NCBI RefSeq assembly: GCF_030551255.1
Contig: NZ_CP130630.1
Location: 3,391,501 to 3,455,500 of the forward strand
Origin: Streptomyces sp. NL15-2K
Lineage (GTDB): Bacteria > Actinomycetota > Actinomycetes > Streptomycetales > Streptomycetaceae
DNA length: 64,000 nucleotides
Direction: 5' to 3'
This document shows, piece after piece, positions 23,934 through 32,479 of the stretch (positions are counted from its first letter, which is position 1; every line of letters begins with the position of its first letter). Under the pieces are notes generated by a model, which had not been told where the DNA came from, made no database searches, and saw nothing but the letters and a program-made list of their open reading frames with translations. A program made the position numbers and the translations under genes.

Positions 23934-25066
23934 GGCAGCTCCGCGGTCACTACGGTGGGCCCGCCCGGCGGGCTGATGACATCGAGGCGGCCGTCGAGGG
24001 CGGCGACGCGCCGGGCGAGCCCGAACAGCCCGCTGCCTCCGGCGTTCGCCCCGCCGTGGCCGTCGTCCTCGACACACACGTACACGAACCCGTCCTCCGC
24101 TCCCACGGCCACGGTTATCCGGTTCGGCGCCGCGTGCTTGACCGCGTTCGTGACGGCCTCGCAGACGACGAAGTAGGCGACCGTGGCGACGGCCCGCTCC
24201 GGCTCCGTGGTGATGTCGTACTCCACCCGCACCGGCACCGACGTCCGCTCGGCGACCGTCTCCAGCGCCGCCCGCAGCCCCGCCTCGTCCAGCGTCGTCG
24301 GATAGATCCGCCAGGCCACCTCGCGCAGTTCGTCCAGGGCCCGGCCGCTCTCCTCGTGCGCCTGTCTCAGCAGCCGGTCCAGTCGGTCGGGGTCCTGACT
24401 GCGCCGGGCGCGGCCGATCAGCATGCCGAGGGCTACGAGACGCTGCTGCACGCCGTCGTGCAGGTCCCGCTCGATGCGGCGCCGCTCGTCGTGCACGGCG
24501 TCGACCACCGCCGCGCGGCTCGCGGACAGCTCCTCGATCCTCCGCTCCAGCTCCTCCTGGTGGCGGGGGCCGAGGAGACGGCGCGCCAACCGCCCCTCCA
24601 GTTCGGCGACCGCGTATATCCCCTGCACGGCGAGGAACAGCAGGAAGAGCCCGCCGAGGTTGGTGAGGGTGATGGCCCAGGGGTACCGGACGTCACCCGG
24701 CAGCAGCCATGCGTACGTCCACAGCGTGCCGTACGCGACGCCGACCGCCACCGACAGCATCACGACCGCGCCCAGCAGGCCCAGCGCCCAGCGACAGGCC
24801 ACGTACCTCAGCGCCTGCACGTCCCGGTACGGGGGCGTGACGTGGACCCCCAGCCAGATTCTCAGCCGGGCGCGCTCCAGCTCCGCCAGTCTTCGCGCGC
24901 CCGCGAGAAAGAGAGGCAGCACGGCGCGACGGCCGGACGGCCAGGCCGCGACGGGCGCCAGGGCCAGGCCGGCCAGGACAGTGAAGGGCAGCTCGACGGC
25001 CGCCGTGGCGGCTCCCGCGATGAGCCCCACAGCGCACCGCGTCCCCCGTCGCACCATGTCTCGCAT
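23924..25066 (-). CDS. Sensor histidine kinase, HisKA_3 family
   Basis: 380 residues from ATG 25066 (a second ATG lies 9 nt inside); no clear ribosome site. The N-terminal half is a membrane sensor domain with four segments in two pairs (about 10-55 and 105-165). The dimerisation/phosphoacceptor motif is ERRRIERDLHDGVQQRLVAL (His about 202) and the HATPase_c domain has the N-box CEAVTNAVKHA and G-box DDGHGGANAGGSGLFGLARRV. There is no extracellular domain of any size, so it probably senses membrane or intramembrane signals, like many actinobacterial kinases of this class. It pairs with the overlapping NarL-type regulator. Confidence 0.92.
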   Translation of the reverse strand: MRDMVRRGTRCAVGLIAGAATAAVELPFTVLAGLALAPVAAWPSGRRAVLPLFLAGARRLAELERARLRIWLGVHVTPPYRDVQALRYVACRWALGLLGAVVMLSVAVGVAYGTLWTYAWLLPGDVRYPWAITLTNLGGLFLLFLAVQGIYAVAELEGRLARRLLGPRHQEELERRIEELSASRAAVVDAVHDERRRIERDLHDGVQQRLVALGMLIGRARRSQDPDRLDRLLRQAHEESGRALDELREVAWRIYPTTLDEAGLRAALETVAERTSVPVRVEYDITTEPERAVATVAYFVVCEAVTNAVKHAAPNRITVAVGAEDGFVYVCVEDDGHGGANAGGSGLFGLARRVAALDGRLDVISPPGGPTVVTAELPCA

Positions 25067-25198
25067 GATCGCGAGGCTAGCCGGGCGGGAGGTGCGTGCA
25101 CACTGCGGAAAACCGCAATTCCCCACTGCGGTGGACCGCAACGGACCGTGCGGTTTTCCTCAGGGATTCTTCAGCTGCGATTTTCTACCGTGATCGAC

Positions 25199-25879
25199 AT
25201 GACAGCCATCGCAGCGCGGACGGCCGCGGCAGGGGATGCGGCACCGCAGTGGATCAACTCCCTCATGGACACGCTGGGCGCGCCCGGCGCCGGTATCGCC
25301 ATCGCCCTCGAGAACCTCTTCCCTCCCCTGCCCAGCGAGGTGATCCTCCCGCTCGCGGGATTCGCCGCGAGCACGGGGCAGATGAGCCTGCTCGCCGCCC
25401 TGCTGTGGACGACCGCCGGTTCGGTGATCGGCGCACTCGCGCTGTACGGGGTCGGTGCGCTGCTCGGCCGTGACCGTACGGTGGCGATAGCGGGCCGGCT
25501 GCCGCTGGTGAAGGTCTCGGACATAGAGAAGACGGAGGCGTGGTTCCTGCGGCACGGGACCAAGGCGGTGTTCTTCGGCCGGATGATCCCCATCTTCCGC
25601 AGCCTGATATCGGTGCCGGCGGGCGTGGAGCGCATGCGCCTGAGCGTGTTCCTCGGCCTGACGACGCTGGGCAGCGCGATCTGGAACACCGCGTTCGTGC
25701 TCGCGGGGTACGCGCTGGGCGACAACTGGCCCGAGGTCACGCACATCGTCTCCACCTACTCGAAGGTGGTCCTCGTCGTGGCCGCCCTGGCGGTCCTGGC
25801 ATTCGTCCTGATACGGGTGCTGCGGCGGCCGGGGGCGGGCCGCCGCAGGAAGGAACGGGACATGAGCCCGCACGCTTAG
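25199..25879 (+). CDS. DedA/VTT-domain membrane protein
   Basis: 226 residues from ATG 25199 (GTG 25190 is an in-frame alternative; neither has a ribosome site). The DedA signature regions are visible: ALENLFPPLPSEVILPLAGF (the conserved E-x-x-x-P-x-P-x-E motif), GALLGRDRT, and the F-G-R-M-I-P-I-F-R-S motif FFGRMIPIFRSLISVPAG typical of true DedA proteins. Family members act in membrane potential maintenance and polyprenyl-phosphate recycling. It is divergent from the kinase gene, 132 bp between starts. Confidence 0.88.
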   Translation: MTAIAARTAAAGDAAPQWINSLMDTLGAPGAGIAIALENLFPPLPSEVILPLAGFAASTGQMSLLAALLWTTAGSVIGALALYGVGALLGRDRTVAIAGRLPLVKVSDIEKTEAWFLRHGTKAVFFGRMIPIFRSLISVPAGVERMRLSVFLGLTTLGSAIWNTAFVLAGYALGDNWPEVTHIVSTYSKVVLVVAALAVLAFVLIRVLRRPGAGRRRKERDMSPHA

Positions 25880-25880
25880 A

Positions 25881-25945
25881 CCGATCCCTCAGACCGATCC
25901 CTCAGGCCGATCCCTCAGGCCGGTTGCTCAGGCCGATCCCTCAAG
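25881..25945. repeat. Five 13-bp tandem repeats after the DedA gene
   Basis: Exactly five 13-nt units (ccgatccctcaga/g, one variant ccggttgctcagg) run from just after the DedA stop to just before the HAD stop at 25950. The convergent genes leave no other space. Confidence 0.92.
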
Positions 25946-25949
25946 CCGG

Positions 25950-26765
25950 TCAGGCCGCCCCCTGCCGCACCACCCTCAAGAACTCCCGCAGGATCCGCTC
26001 CCCCGCCAGCACCCCTCGCTCCGGCAGCGCGCTGATCGCCGGAGCGGCCCAGTCGGCGTCGGCCAGTTCTCCGTGGCCCGGGCGCCAGCCCTGGTCCGCG
26101 GCGAGGAGCAGGTCGGCGTCGAGGAGGGAGTCGCCGGCGGCCAGGGTGAGGTCGGCGCCGGTGCGGCGGGCGACCTCGTGCACGGCAGCGCTCTTGGTGA
26201 GCGGCTTGGGGACGGCGTAGATCTTGCGGCCCTGGAGGGAGACCGTCCAGCCCCGGTTCTCCGCCCAGACCGCGAGTTCCTTCACCCAGTCCTCGGGGAG
26301 CAGTTCGCGTTCGACGACCAGGTAGGCGAAGAGGTCCTCGGCGATCCGGTGCTTGCGCACCCAGAGCGGGTCTGCCGACGTCATCAGGTGCTCGCGCACC
26401 TCGTCCAGCGGTGCGCACTCGTCGGCCAGCCGGGCCGTCACCCCTGCGTGCCACGCGGGGTCGGACACTCCATCCACCAAGAGGTGACCGCCGTTGGCGC
26501 AGATCGCGTACTTGGGCGCGGGGCCGGGGAGGTTGATGCGCTGGTACTGCTTGCGGGTCCGGGTCGTCGTCGGCACGAAGACCGCCGCGTCGCCGAGGTC
26601 CGTGAGCAGTCCGGCCGCCGTCTCCGTGAGGTACGAAAGGGGCTTGCTCTCGTGCACCTCGACGCACAGCAGCCGGGGCGCCCGCGCGTCCGGCATGGTC
26701 AGCGCGAGGGCCGCGGCGGAGTAGATGAGCGTACGGTCGAGGTCGCTCGCCACCAGCACCGGCAT
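25950..26765 (-). CDS. HAD phosphatase of the Ter cluster
   Basis: 271 residues. Motif I is VASDLDRTLIYS (D8, D10) at the very N-terminus, motif II is in VPTTTRT (about 64-70), the type-C2 cap includes YAICANGGHLLVDG, and the C-terminal Asp motif is LAAGDSLLDADLL (about 214-226). This resembles Cof/SPP-type HADs that remove phosphate from sugars or nucleotides. ATG 26765 shares one base with the TGA of the phosphoribosyltransferase gene (TGATG), so the two are translationally coupled. In Ter clusters of other bacteria a HAD phosphatase accompanies the PRTases and the citrate-lyase-like enzyme, so it probably dephosphorylates their product. Confidence 0.85.
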   Translation of the reverse strand: MPVLVASDLDRTLIYSAAALALTMPDARAPRLLCVEVHESKPLSYLTETAAGLLTDLGDAAVFVPTTTRTRKQYQRINLPGPAPKYAICANGGHLLVDGVSDPAWHAGVTARLADECAPLDEVREHLMTSADPLWVRKHRIAEDLFAYLVVERELLPEDWVKELAVWAENRGWTVSLQGRKIYAVPKPLTKSAAVHEVARRTGADLTLAAGDSLLDADLLLAADQGWRPGHGELADADWAAPAISALPERGVLAGERILREFLRVVRQGAA

Positions 26766-29236
26766 CAGAGGGTCACCGCCTTGCCGTCGGCGCCGGTCGC
26801 GCCCCGGGTGTACTTGGGGTGGATCAACCCGACGCAGGTGTAGGGGAGTTCGGTGACCTCTTCCACCGGGACACCTCTCTGTTCGGCCAGCAGGCGGACG
26901 TGGTCCAGGTCGGCTCCCGCTCCGGCGCGGGCCAGGATCTTCCACGGCACGCGGCGCAGCAGCACGCGCGTGGTCTCGCCGACGCCGGGCTTGACGAGGT
27001 TGACGTCGTGGATGCCGTACTCCTCGCTGATGCGTTCGACGGCCGCCCAGCCCTCCCAGATCGGGGCGCGCTCGCCGGACAGCAGTTCCTTGGCCTGCGC
27101 GTCGACCGCGTCCTCAACCTCCGGGAAGCGGGCGGACACCGCGTCCAGGAAGGCCACGGACACGTCCGCGCCGGCGAGTTCGCGGTAGAACTTCGCGCCG
27201 TGGAAGTCGTGGGGCCCCACCAGGTCGGCGCGGAGCACCGTGCGCGATATCAGGCCGGAGACCGTCGAGTTGAGGCAGGCGGAGGGGATGAGGAAGTCCT
27301 CGCGGGTGCCGTACGTGCGGACGCAGGAGCCCGGGTCGGCCAGGACCGCGATCTCCGGGTCGAAGCCGGTGATGCCGTCGGAGGTCTCGAACTCCTTGAG
27401 GGCGTCGGCGAGTTCGCGGGTGATGGCTCCCTTGCCGGTCCAGCCGTCGACGAAGACGACGTCCCGCGGGTCGTGGTGCGCGGCCAGCCAGCGCAGCGCG
27501 TTGGCGTCGATGCCGCGGCCGCGCACGATCGACACGGCGTAGTGCGGCAGGTCGAGGCCGTGGCGGTACTGGGCCCAGCGGCGCATCAGGATGCCGATGG
27601 GTGTGCCCGCGCGGGCCAGCGACACCAGGACGGGCCGGGGAGAGCGCTCGGCGAGCAGGAGCTCGGTGACCGCGCCGGCCGCCTGCGCCAGCCTCGCCGC
27701 CGACTCCTCCAGTGCCGTGTGGAAGAGCTGCTGGTACTGCTCGGTGGGCTGGTACTCCACCGGCAGCGACTCCGCGTAGTGCGCGCCGCCGCTCTGGATG
27801 GCCTCCTCGCGCTCCTCGGTCGGCGCCTCCAGCGTCACGTCCGAGAGGTCCTGGAGCAGCCAGCCGACCTCGTCGGGCGCGTACGAGGAGAAGGCGGGGC
27901 CGCGGAGGGGCTCGGGCAGCATGGGCAGGGGCCTTTCGGGGACGTACAGCGGCTCGGGGACGTACGACGGGACGACCGCGAGGACGACGTGCGGGGTGTG
28001 GGCGGCCAGTTGGGCCAGCAGGCCGTCGGGCGCGTGCAGGGCGGGGGTGTCGGCGGCCGAGTCGACGACGGCGATCACGGCGTCGAAGCCGCCGCCCGCG
28101 ACGTTGTAGGCGTAGCGCTCGCCGGGGCCGTCGGCCGGGTCGTCGTGCGCGGGGAAGACGAGGCGGCTGCGTATCGCGTAGCCGGGGTCGTCGACCGCGA
28201 GGACCGGTGAGCGGGTGGTGGTGGAGTAGCGCACCTCGGCGCCGACGGTGTCAGCGATGTCTGCGAGCTGCTCCAGCTCGTGGGCCAGCCGCAGCGGGGC
28301 GTACATCAGCTCCTCGAAGCCGAGGACGAGCACGCGCCGGGCGCCCGGAGGCAGCGCCTCGGCGAGCCGGGCGGCCATGGCGGGCAGGGCGCCGTCCAGG
28401 CGCTCGCGGTGCGCGGGGGTGAAGCCGTGCCGCCCGCCGTCGGGCAGCCCACGGGGCCAGCGCAGCTCGACGCGCGCGACACGGCCGTACGTCTGCCGCG
28501 CGGAAGCGGGAACCGCCGGGGACTCGTGCCGGGCGACCAGCTCCTGCCCCTTCTCCAGCACCCCCTCCGGGAGCCGTACGGTCCCCGAGGCGGCCGCGAC
28601 GAGGTCCACGCGGGCGCCGATCTCGCGGGCGAAGTCCGCCAGCCGGTCCGCGTCCGCCGCCGAGCGCATGTCGACCAGGGCGACCACGACGTACCGCCTG
28701 CGCGGATAGCGTTCGTGCAGGTCGCGGATGGTGTTCAGGATCGTGTTGCCGGTGGAGAACTCGTCGTCGACCAGGACCAGCGGCCCGTCGCCGGCCAGCA
28801 GGGCCGGGTCCTGCGGCAGCAGCAGGTGGGAGGTGGCGTGCGAGTGGGACTCCTCGAAGCCGCCCGCCGGGGCGACGCCCGGGACGAGGCGGCGGGTGGA
28901 GTGCAGGTAGGGGGCGAGGCCCAGGCCGTCGGCGACGGAGTGGCCGAGGCCGGTGGCGGTCTCGGCATAGCCGAGGACCACCGCCGTACGGGCCTCGTCG
29001 GTCCCGAGCAGGTCGCGGACGCGGCGGCCGAGGGCGAGGCCGTAGCCGTACACCACCGAGGGCGACTGCGGGACGTGCTTGCCGAGGACGTTCGAGACGA
29101 GCAGGTGCGCCCGCTTGGGGTTGCGGCGCAGCGCGAGCCCCAGCAGGTCGGTCAGCTCGTCGTCGCCCACCAGCTCGACGCCGAGCCGTTCGGCGACCCA
29201 GCTGCCGGACCAGACCACGTTGTTCACTGCGTTCAT
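26765..29236 (-). CDS. Fused Ter-cluster phosphoribosyltransferase (PRTase_2-TRSP plus StiP/PRTase_1)
   Basis: 823 residues; ATG 29236 with AAGGGA upstream. The first half (about 30-230) is a PRTase with the PRPP loop LVLVDDEFSTGNTILNTI (about 153-170), followed by a TRSP-like domain (about 240-450) with FGxEELMYAPLRLAHELE. The second half (about 480-823) matches the StiP/PRTase_1 family: YHQ-like QYQQLFHTALEESA, VSLARAGTPIGILMRRW, and a second phosphate-binding loop VVFVDGWTGKGAITREL (about 595). These two enzymes are often separate genes; here they are one chain. The reaction is inferred to be transfer of phosphoribosyl groups onto an unknown base in making a nucleoside-like compound; this is a genome-context proposal in the literature, not a demonstrated activity. 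Confidence 0.85.
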   Translation of the reverse strand: MNAVNNVVWSGSWVAERLGVELVGDDELTDLLGLALRRNPKRAHLLVSNVLGKHVPQSPSVVYGYGLALGRRVRDLLGTDEARTAVVLGYAETATGLGHSVADGLGLAPYLHSTRRLVPGVAPAGGFEESHSHATSHLLLPQDPALLAGDGPLVLVDDEFSTGNTILNTIRDLHERYPRRRYVVVALVDMRSAADADRLADFAREIGARVDLVAAASGTVRLPEGVLEKGQELVARHESPAVPASARQTYGRVARVELRWPRGLPDGGRHGFTPAHRERLDGALPAMAARLAEALPPGARRVLVLGFEELMYAPLRLAHELEQLADIADTVGAEVRYSTTTRSPVLAVDDPGYAIRSRLVFPAHDDPADGPGERYAYNVAGGGFDAVIAVVDSAADTPALHAPDGLLAQLAAHTPHVVLAVVPSYVPEPLYVPERPLPMLPEPLRGPAFSSYAPDEVGWLLQDLSDVTLEAPTEEREEAIQSGGAHYAESLPVEYQPTEQYQQLFHTALEESAARLAQAAGAVTELLLAERSPRPVLVSLARAGTPIGILMRRWAQYRHGLDLPHYAVSIVRGRGIDANALRWLAAHHDPRDVVFVDGWTGKGAITRELADALKEFETSDGITGFDPEIAVLADPGSCVRTYGTREDFLIPSACLNSTVSGLISRTVLRADLVGPHDFHGAKFYRELAGADVSVAFLDAVSARFPEVEDAVDAQAKELLSGERAPIWEGWAAVERISEEYGIHDVNLVKPGVGETTRVLLRRVPWKILARAGAGADLDHVRLLAEQRGVPVEEVTELPYTCVGLIHPKYTRGATGADGKAVTL

Positions 29237-29312
29237 GCGTCCCTTGGTATTCAGCGGGCATTCAGCGGGTATTCAGCGCCATTCGGCGACGGTCGCCCAT
29301 GTTCGGCGACAT

Positions 29313-30506
29313 TCACTCGGAGATTCCGGCGGCGAGCAGCTCCACGAAGCCGATGTCCTCGTTCGCCACGCCGAAAACCTCGGCGCGCAGCATGGTCCGC
29401 TCGGCCCACGCGCGATGCGGCTTCACTTCATTCATTTTGTTCGTGTACGCCGACCTGAGCACACCCCCGCCGCAGAGTTCGGGCCGCAGGATGTCCTGGG
29501 CGTCGCTGAACTCTTCGTGACTGACCACCGACAGCGCGTGCACCGGCAGCACGTGGGAGGGGTGGATGCAGGTCTTGCCGAGCAGGCCGTTGGCCTGGTC
29601 GAGGGTGATCTCGCGCAGCAGCCCGTCCATGGAGTGCTCGATGAGCGCCTCGCGCAGCTCCTCGGCCTGCCCCTCCAGGAAGGGGCTGCGGCGCAGCTGC
29701 GGCTTGAACATACGTTCCTGCACGCGGAAGTACTCCCAGACCGGCCCGGTCACCGTGAAGCCGGTGCCGTCGGCCCGCCCCAGCATGTTCACCACGTCGG
29801 CGATCACGGAGGCGACGATCTGGACGTCGTAGGCGGTCATGTCGGGGGCTCTGCGCAGGCCGTACGAGGAGCAGAAGTCGGTCACGCCGAGGCGCAGCGC
29901 CAGCACCCGGTCCCGGTACTTGTCGACGGCGCGGAAGATGCCCTCCAGGGTCTCCACGCGCGACTCGCGGTACAGCAGCTCGGGCGACTCCAGCACCGGC
30001 ATGGCGAACAGCCGCCGCCCGCTCTCGGCCTCCGCCGTCGCGAGCGCCTCCAGGAAGGGGATGCCGCGCTCCTCGGTGAACTTCGGCATCACGAATCCGG
30101 ACAGCAGCCGGGCGGCGGGGCCGAGGCGTCGTACGAGGTCGGGAATCTGCTCGGGGACGCGGACCCGGATGAACAGCAGCGGCAGGTCCAGACCGGCCGC
30201 CGCGCCGGGCCCGCCCGGCGCGTCGCGTCCGGCGAGATCCGTGAACTGTCGCACGAGGTTCTCCTCGGCGTCCGCGACGTCCTCGTCGCCGATCGAGTCC
30301 TCCAGGCACAGCACCATCGAGACCACGCCGCGTCCGGTCTGCTTGACGATGTCGTCGGCGAGCCGCGGCCGCGTGGCCGGACTGTAGAGCGTGGCGCCCA
30401 GGGCCACGGAGAGCAGCCGGGCCGGGGAATCAGCAGTGAACCGGCAGGGCTCCTGGTGGAAAAGGCGCTGCCGCACCTCAGGGGCGATATGCCCGAAATG
30501 ACGCAT
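29313..30506 (-). CDS. HpcH/HpaI aldolase/citrate lyase-like enzyme of the Ter cluster
   Basis: 397 residues from ATG 30506, which has GGGGGAG upstream (more upstream codons lack similarity). Visible: SVALGATLYSPATRP, MVLCLEDSIGDEDV (the acidic metal-binding segment), PLLFIRVRVPEQIPDLV, GFVMPKFT, FAMPVLESPELLY (Glu metal ligand), RLGVTDFCSSYGLRR and GKTCIHPSHV. These are the TIM-barrel features of the citrate-lyase beta/HpcH family, in which a divalent metal supports C-C bond cleavage or formation. It is 76 bp upstream of the PRTase in the same direction, separated by short attcagcggg repeats, and is probably the first gene of the HpcH-PRTase-HAD unit. Confidence 0.85.
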   Translation of the reverse strand: MRHFGHIAPEVRQRLFHQEPCRFTADSPARLLSVALGATLYSPATRPRLADDIVKQTGRGVVSMVLCLEDSIGDEDVADAEENLVRQFTDLAGRDAPGGPGAAAGLDLPLLFIRVRVPEQIPDLVRRLGPAARLLSGFVMPKFTEERGIPFLEALATAEAESGRRLFAMPVLESPELLYRESRVETLEGIFRAVDKYRDRVLALRLGVTDFCSSYGLRRAPDMTAYDVQIVASVIADVVNMLGRADGTGFTVTGPVWEYFRVQERMFKPQLRRSPFLEGQAEELREALIEHSMDGLLREITLDQANGLLGKTCIHPSHVLPVHALSVVSHEEFSDAQDILRPELCGGGVLRSAYTNKMNEVKPHRAWAERTMLRAEVFGVANEDIGFVELLAAGISE

Positions 30507-30622
30507 AGAACTCCCCCGTGGTGGCTGAACAACCCCTGTGATCCGTTCACAGGTGGCCGGTAATAGTACGTAGGGATCCATGTCCGGGGTTCCCGCTGGG
30601 CATGAATTTCAGGTAACGCGGA

Positions 30623-30696
30623 CAAGCACTTCCAAGCACAGCCAAGCAGTCCAAGCACTCCCAAGCACAGTCAAGCGTAGACAAGCACGGCCAAAC
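30623..30696. promoter_or_regulatory. Phased CAAGC iterons in the terD/aldolase promoter region
   Basis: CAAGC begins at 30623, 30633, 30643, 30652, 30662, 30672 and 30682, with CAAAC at 30692: eight units at 10-bp (once 9-bp) spacing, that is on one face of the helix. They lie in the 248-bp region between the divergent aldolase and terD starts. This looks like a cooperative binding array or a bent/flexible segment. Confidence 0.75.
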
Positions 30697-30754
30697 ACGC
30701 GGATCCGCGTCCCCCGCATTGTCGTGACCAGGACTGACAGGGCAGGATGACCGC

Positions 30755-31618
30755 ATGACGCACGCGATGCTGAAGGGGTCGAACGTCCCGCTCGAAGCCA
30801 AGACGGTACGCGCCGTGCTGCGCTGGGCGCCCGGGCAGGGCGGCCCGGACGTGGACGCCTCGGCGCTGCTCCTGGGCCCCGACGGCCGTGTGCGGTCCGA
30901 CGAGGACTTCGTCTTCTACAACCAGCCCCGGCACCCCTCCGGTAAGTGCTGGCGGCTCGGCAAGAAGCGCGTCGCTGAAGGTCCCACCGACACGATCCAG
31001 ACAGATCTGGCCGGTGTCGAGCCCGACGTCACTCAGATTCTGCTGGTCGCTTCGGCGGAGGGCGTCACCTTCGACCGCGTCCAGGGACTGCGCATTCTGC
31101 TGTACGACGCGACGGTCGCCGACGGTGAGCCGCTGGCCTACTTCGACATCAAGCCGGAGACGGGCCAGGAGACAGCGCTGATCTGCGGTGAGCTGTACCG
31201 GCGCGGGGAGGGCTGGAAGTTCCGGGCCCTGGGCGAGGGCTACTCGAACGGACTGCAGGGCCTGGCCACCGACTACGGCATCTCGGTGGACGAGTCGGAC
31301 CCCGCCGATGAGCCCGCGCAGAGCCCGCCCCCCACCTCGGTCCAGACCACGCCCGCCCAGCCGCTGCCCCCGGAGCAGCCGACGGGGGTCCCGGCGCAGC
31401 CCGAGTACGGCTACCCGCAGCAGACGCCGGCGACGCAGCCGGCGTACGGCTATCCGCATCCCACCAGCCAGCCCGCATACGGCTATCCACAGGCGCCTGC
31501 CGCGGCGGCCGCCGCCGCGGGGGCGCCGGGCGGCTACGGCTATCCGCCGCCTGTCACGGCCGTACCGGACCAGGAGTTCCGGATGCCGCCGCAGGGTCCG
31601 CAGTTCATCGGGCGTTAG
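30755..31618 (+). CDS. TerD-domain protein with Pro/Tyr/Gln-rich tail
   Basis: 287 residues from ATG 30755. Residues 1-180 form a TerD domain ([88 protein letters not shown]). The C-terminal 100 residues are disordered, with repeats of YGYPQ/HP type ([30 protein letters not shown]). TerD domains bind Ca2+; the tail may mediate assembly. The domain lacks the [13 protein letters not shown] loop of the two other TerD proteins in the cluster, so its metal binding may differ. It is the divergent partner of the aldolase gene. Confidence 0.86.
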   Translation: MTHAMLKGSNVPLEAKTVRAVLRWAPGQGGPDVDASALLLGPDGRVRSDEDFVFYNQPRHPSGKCWRLGKKRVAEGPTDTIQTDLAGVEPDVTQILLVASAEGVTFDRVQGLRILLYDATVADGEPLAYFDIKPETGQETALICGELYRRGEGWKFRALGEGYSNGLQGLATDYGISVDESDPADEPAQSPPPTSVQTTPAQPLPPEQPTGVPAQPEYGYPQQTPATQPAYGYPHPTSQPAYGYPQAPAAAAAAAGAPGGYGYPPPVTAVPDQEFRMPPQGPQFIGR

Positions 31619-31647
31619 AGAAATCAGGCGTCACAGGCGCCGCGACC

Positions 31648-32385
31648 TCAACGCTCGGCCTTCGCCTTGTAACCCCGCCCCCACTGCAACCCCCACCCGT
31701 ACAACCGATCCAGCTCCGCCTGGAACCCGTACACGAACTTCACTTCCCGGCGGACCATCATCTCCCCCTTGACGTTCTCGATCATCACGACCGCGCAGGA
31801 GCGGGCCTGGGGGTGCCGCTCGTCGAGATGTATCTCGATGCGCGGGCCGTTGCTGGGGTACAGCGTGACGATGGCGTGGGTACGGTCGAACGCGGGGGTC
31901 TGGTCGTAGATGTAGACGAAGACCAGCAGCCGTTTGATGGCGTCCCGGTGGTCGAGGTTGACGTAGAGCGTCTCACCGGACGCCGAACCGAACCGGTCGT
32001 CCCCGCTGAGCTTCACGTACGGCGGCGCGTTGACGTCGCCGAGGTAGCCGCCGAGCGGCTGGACCACGCCCTTGGTGCCGTCCTGGAGCTCGTACAGGAC
32101 GCCCAGGTCGAGGTCGACGTTGACCATGCTCTGGCTGTGCCCGAGGACCTCCGGCGGCTTGAGCGCCTTGAAGGGGTGCCGCAGCAGGCTCTCGCGCTGG
32201 GAGCCGCCGATGTCGGACGTCCGCATACGCCAAGCCAGGTTGACGCGCAGATGTCCGGTGGCCGCGCCCTGTTTGGTGAGGGAGACCTGGCTGTGCCGTT
32301 TGGTCAGCTCGATGGAGTTCGTCGCCGCGTTGCCGGAGTCGAACTCGGCCGCCTTGCCAGGTCGGAGTCCGTCCAAGAAGCCCAT
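31648..32385 (-). CDS. TerA-like tellurium resistance family protein
   Basis: 245 residues from ATG 32385 (MGFLDGLRPGKAAEFDSG), with GGGGGCGGGA just before it; an in-frame GTG 18 nt upstream is the alternative. ELTKRHSQVSLTKQG and VNLAWRMRTSD are typical of the TerA branch of the TerD superfamily. The middle contains VNVDLDLGVLYEL, the acidic loop SGDDRFGSASGETLYVNLD, and VFVYIYDQTPAFDRTHAIVTLYP. These stress proteins are thought to form membrane-associated complexes with TerC and TerD. Its stop is convergent with terD, 30 bp apart. Confidence 0.83.
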   Translation of the reverse strand: MGFLDGLRPGKAAEFDSGNAATNSIELTKRHSQVSLTKQGAATGHLRVNLAWRMRTSDIGGSQRESLLRHPFKALKPPEVLGHSQSMVNVDLDLGVLYELQDGTKGVVQPLGGYLGDVNAPPYVKLSGDDRFGSASGETLYVNLDHRDAIKRLLVFVYIYDQTPAFDRTHAIVTLYPSNGPRIEIHLDERHPQARSCAVVMIENVKGEMMVRREVKFVYGFQAELDRLYGWGLQWGRGYKAKAER

Positions 32386-32414
32386 TCCCGCCCCCACGTT
32401 CACTCGTCAGACCG

Positions 32415-32452
32415 GCGGGGCGGCCGGAGGACATGTCCTCCGGCCGCCCCGC
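32415..32452. terminator. Perfect 38-bp palindrome between the DUF475/TerC and TerA-like genes
   Basis: GCGGGGCGGCCGGAGGACA (32415-32433) is followed immediately by its exact complement (32434-32452). It lies 27 bp past the stop of the TerC-related gene and 30 bp before the TerA-like start, on the same strand. It probably acts as a terminator or mRNA stabiliser between them. Confidence 0.75.
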
Positions 32453-32479
32453 ACAGAGCGTTCCTCACTCGGAGGGTTG

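Noticed and set aside
30623..30696. CAAGC array as a CRISPR
   Set aside because: Units are only 5 conserved bases at 10-bp period with no spacer-repeat alternation and no cas genes.
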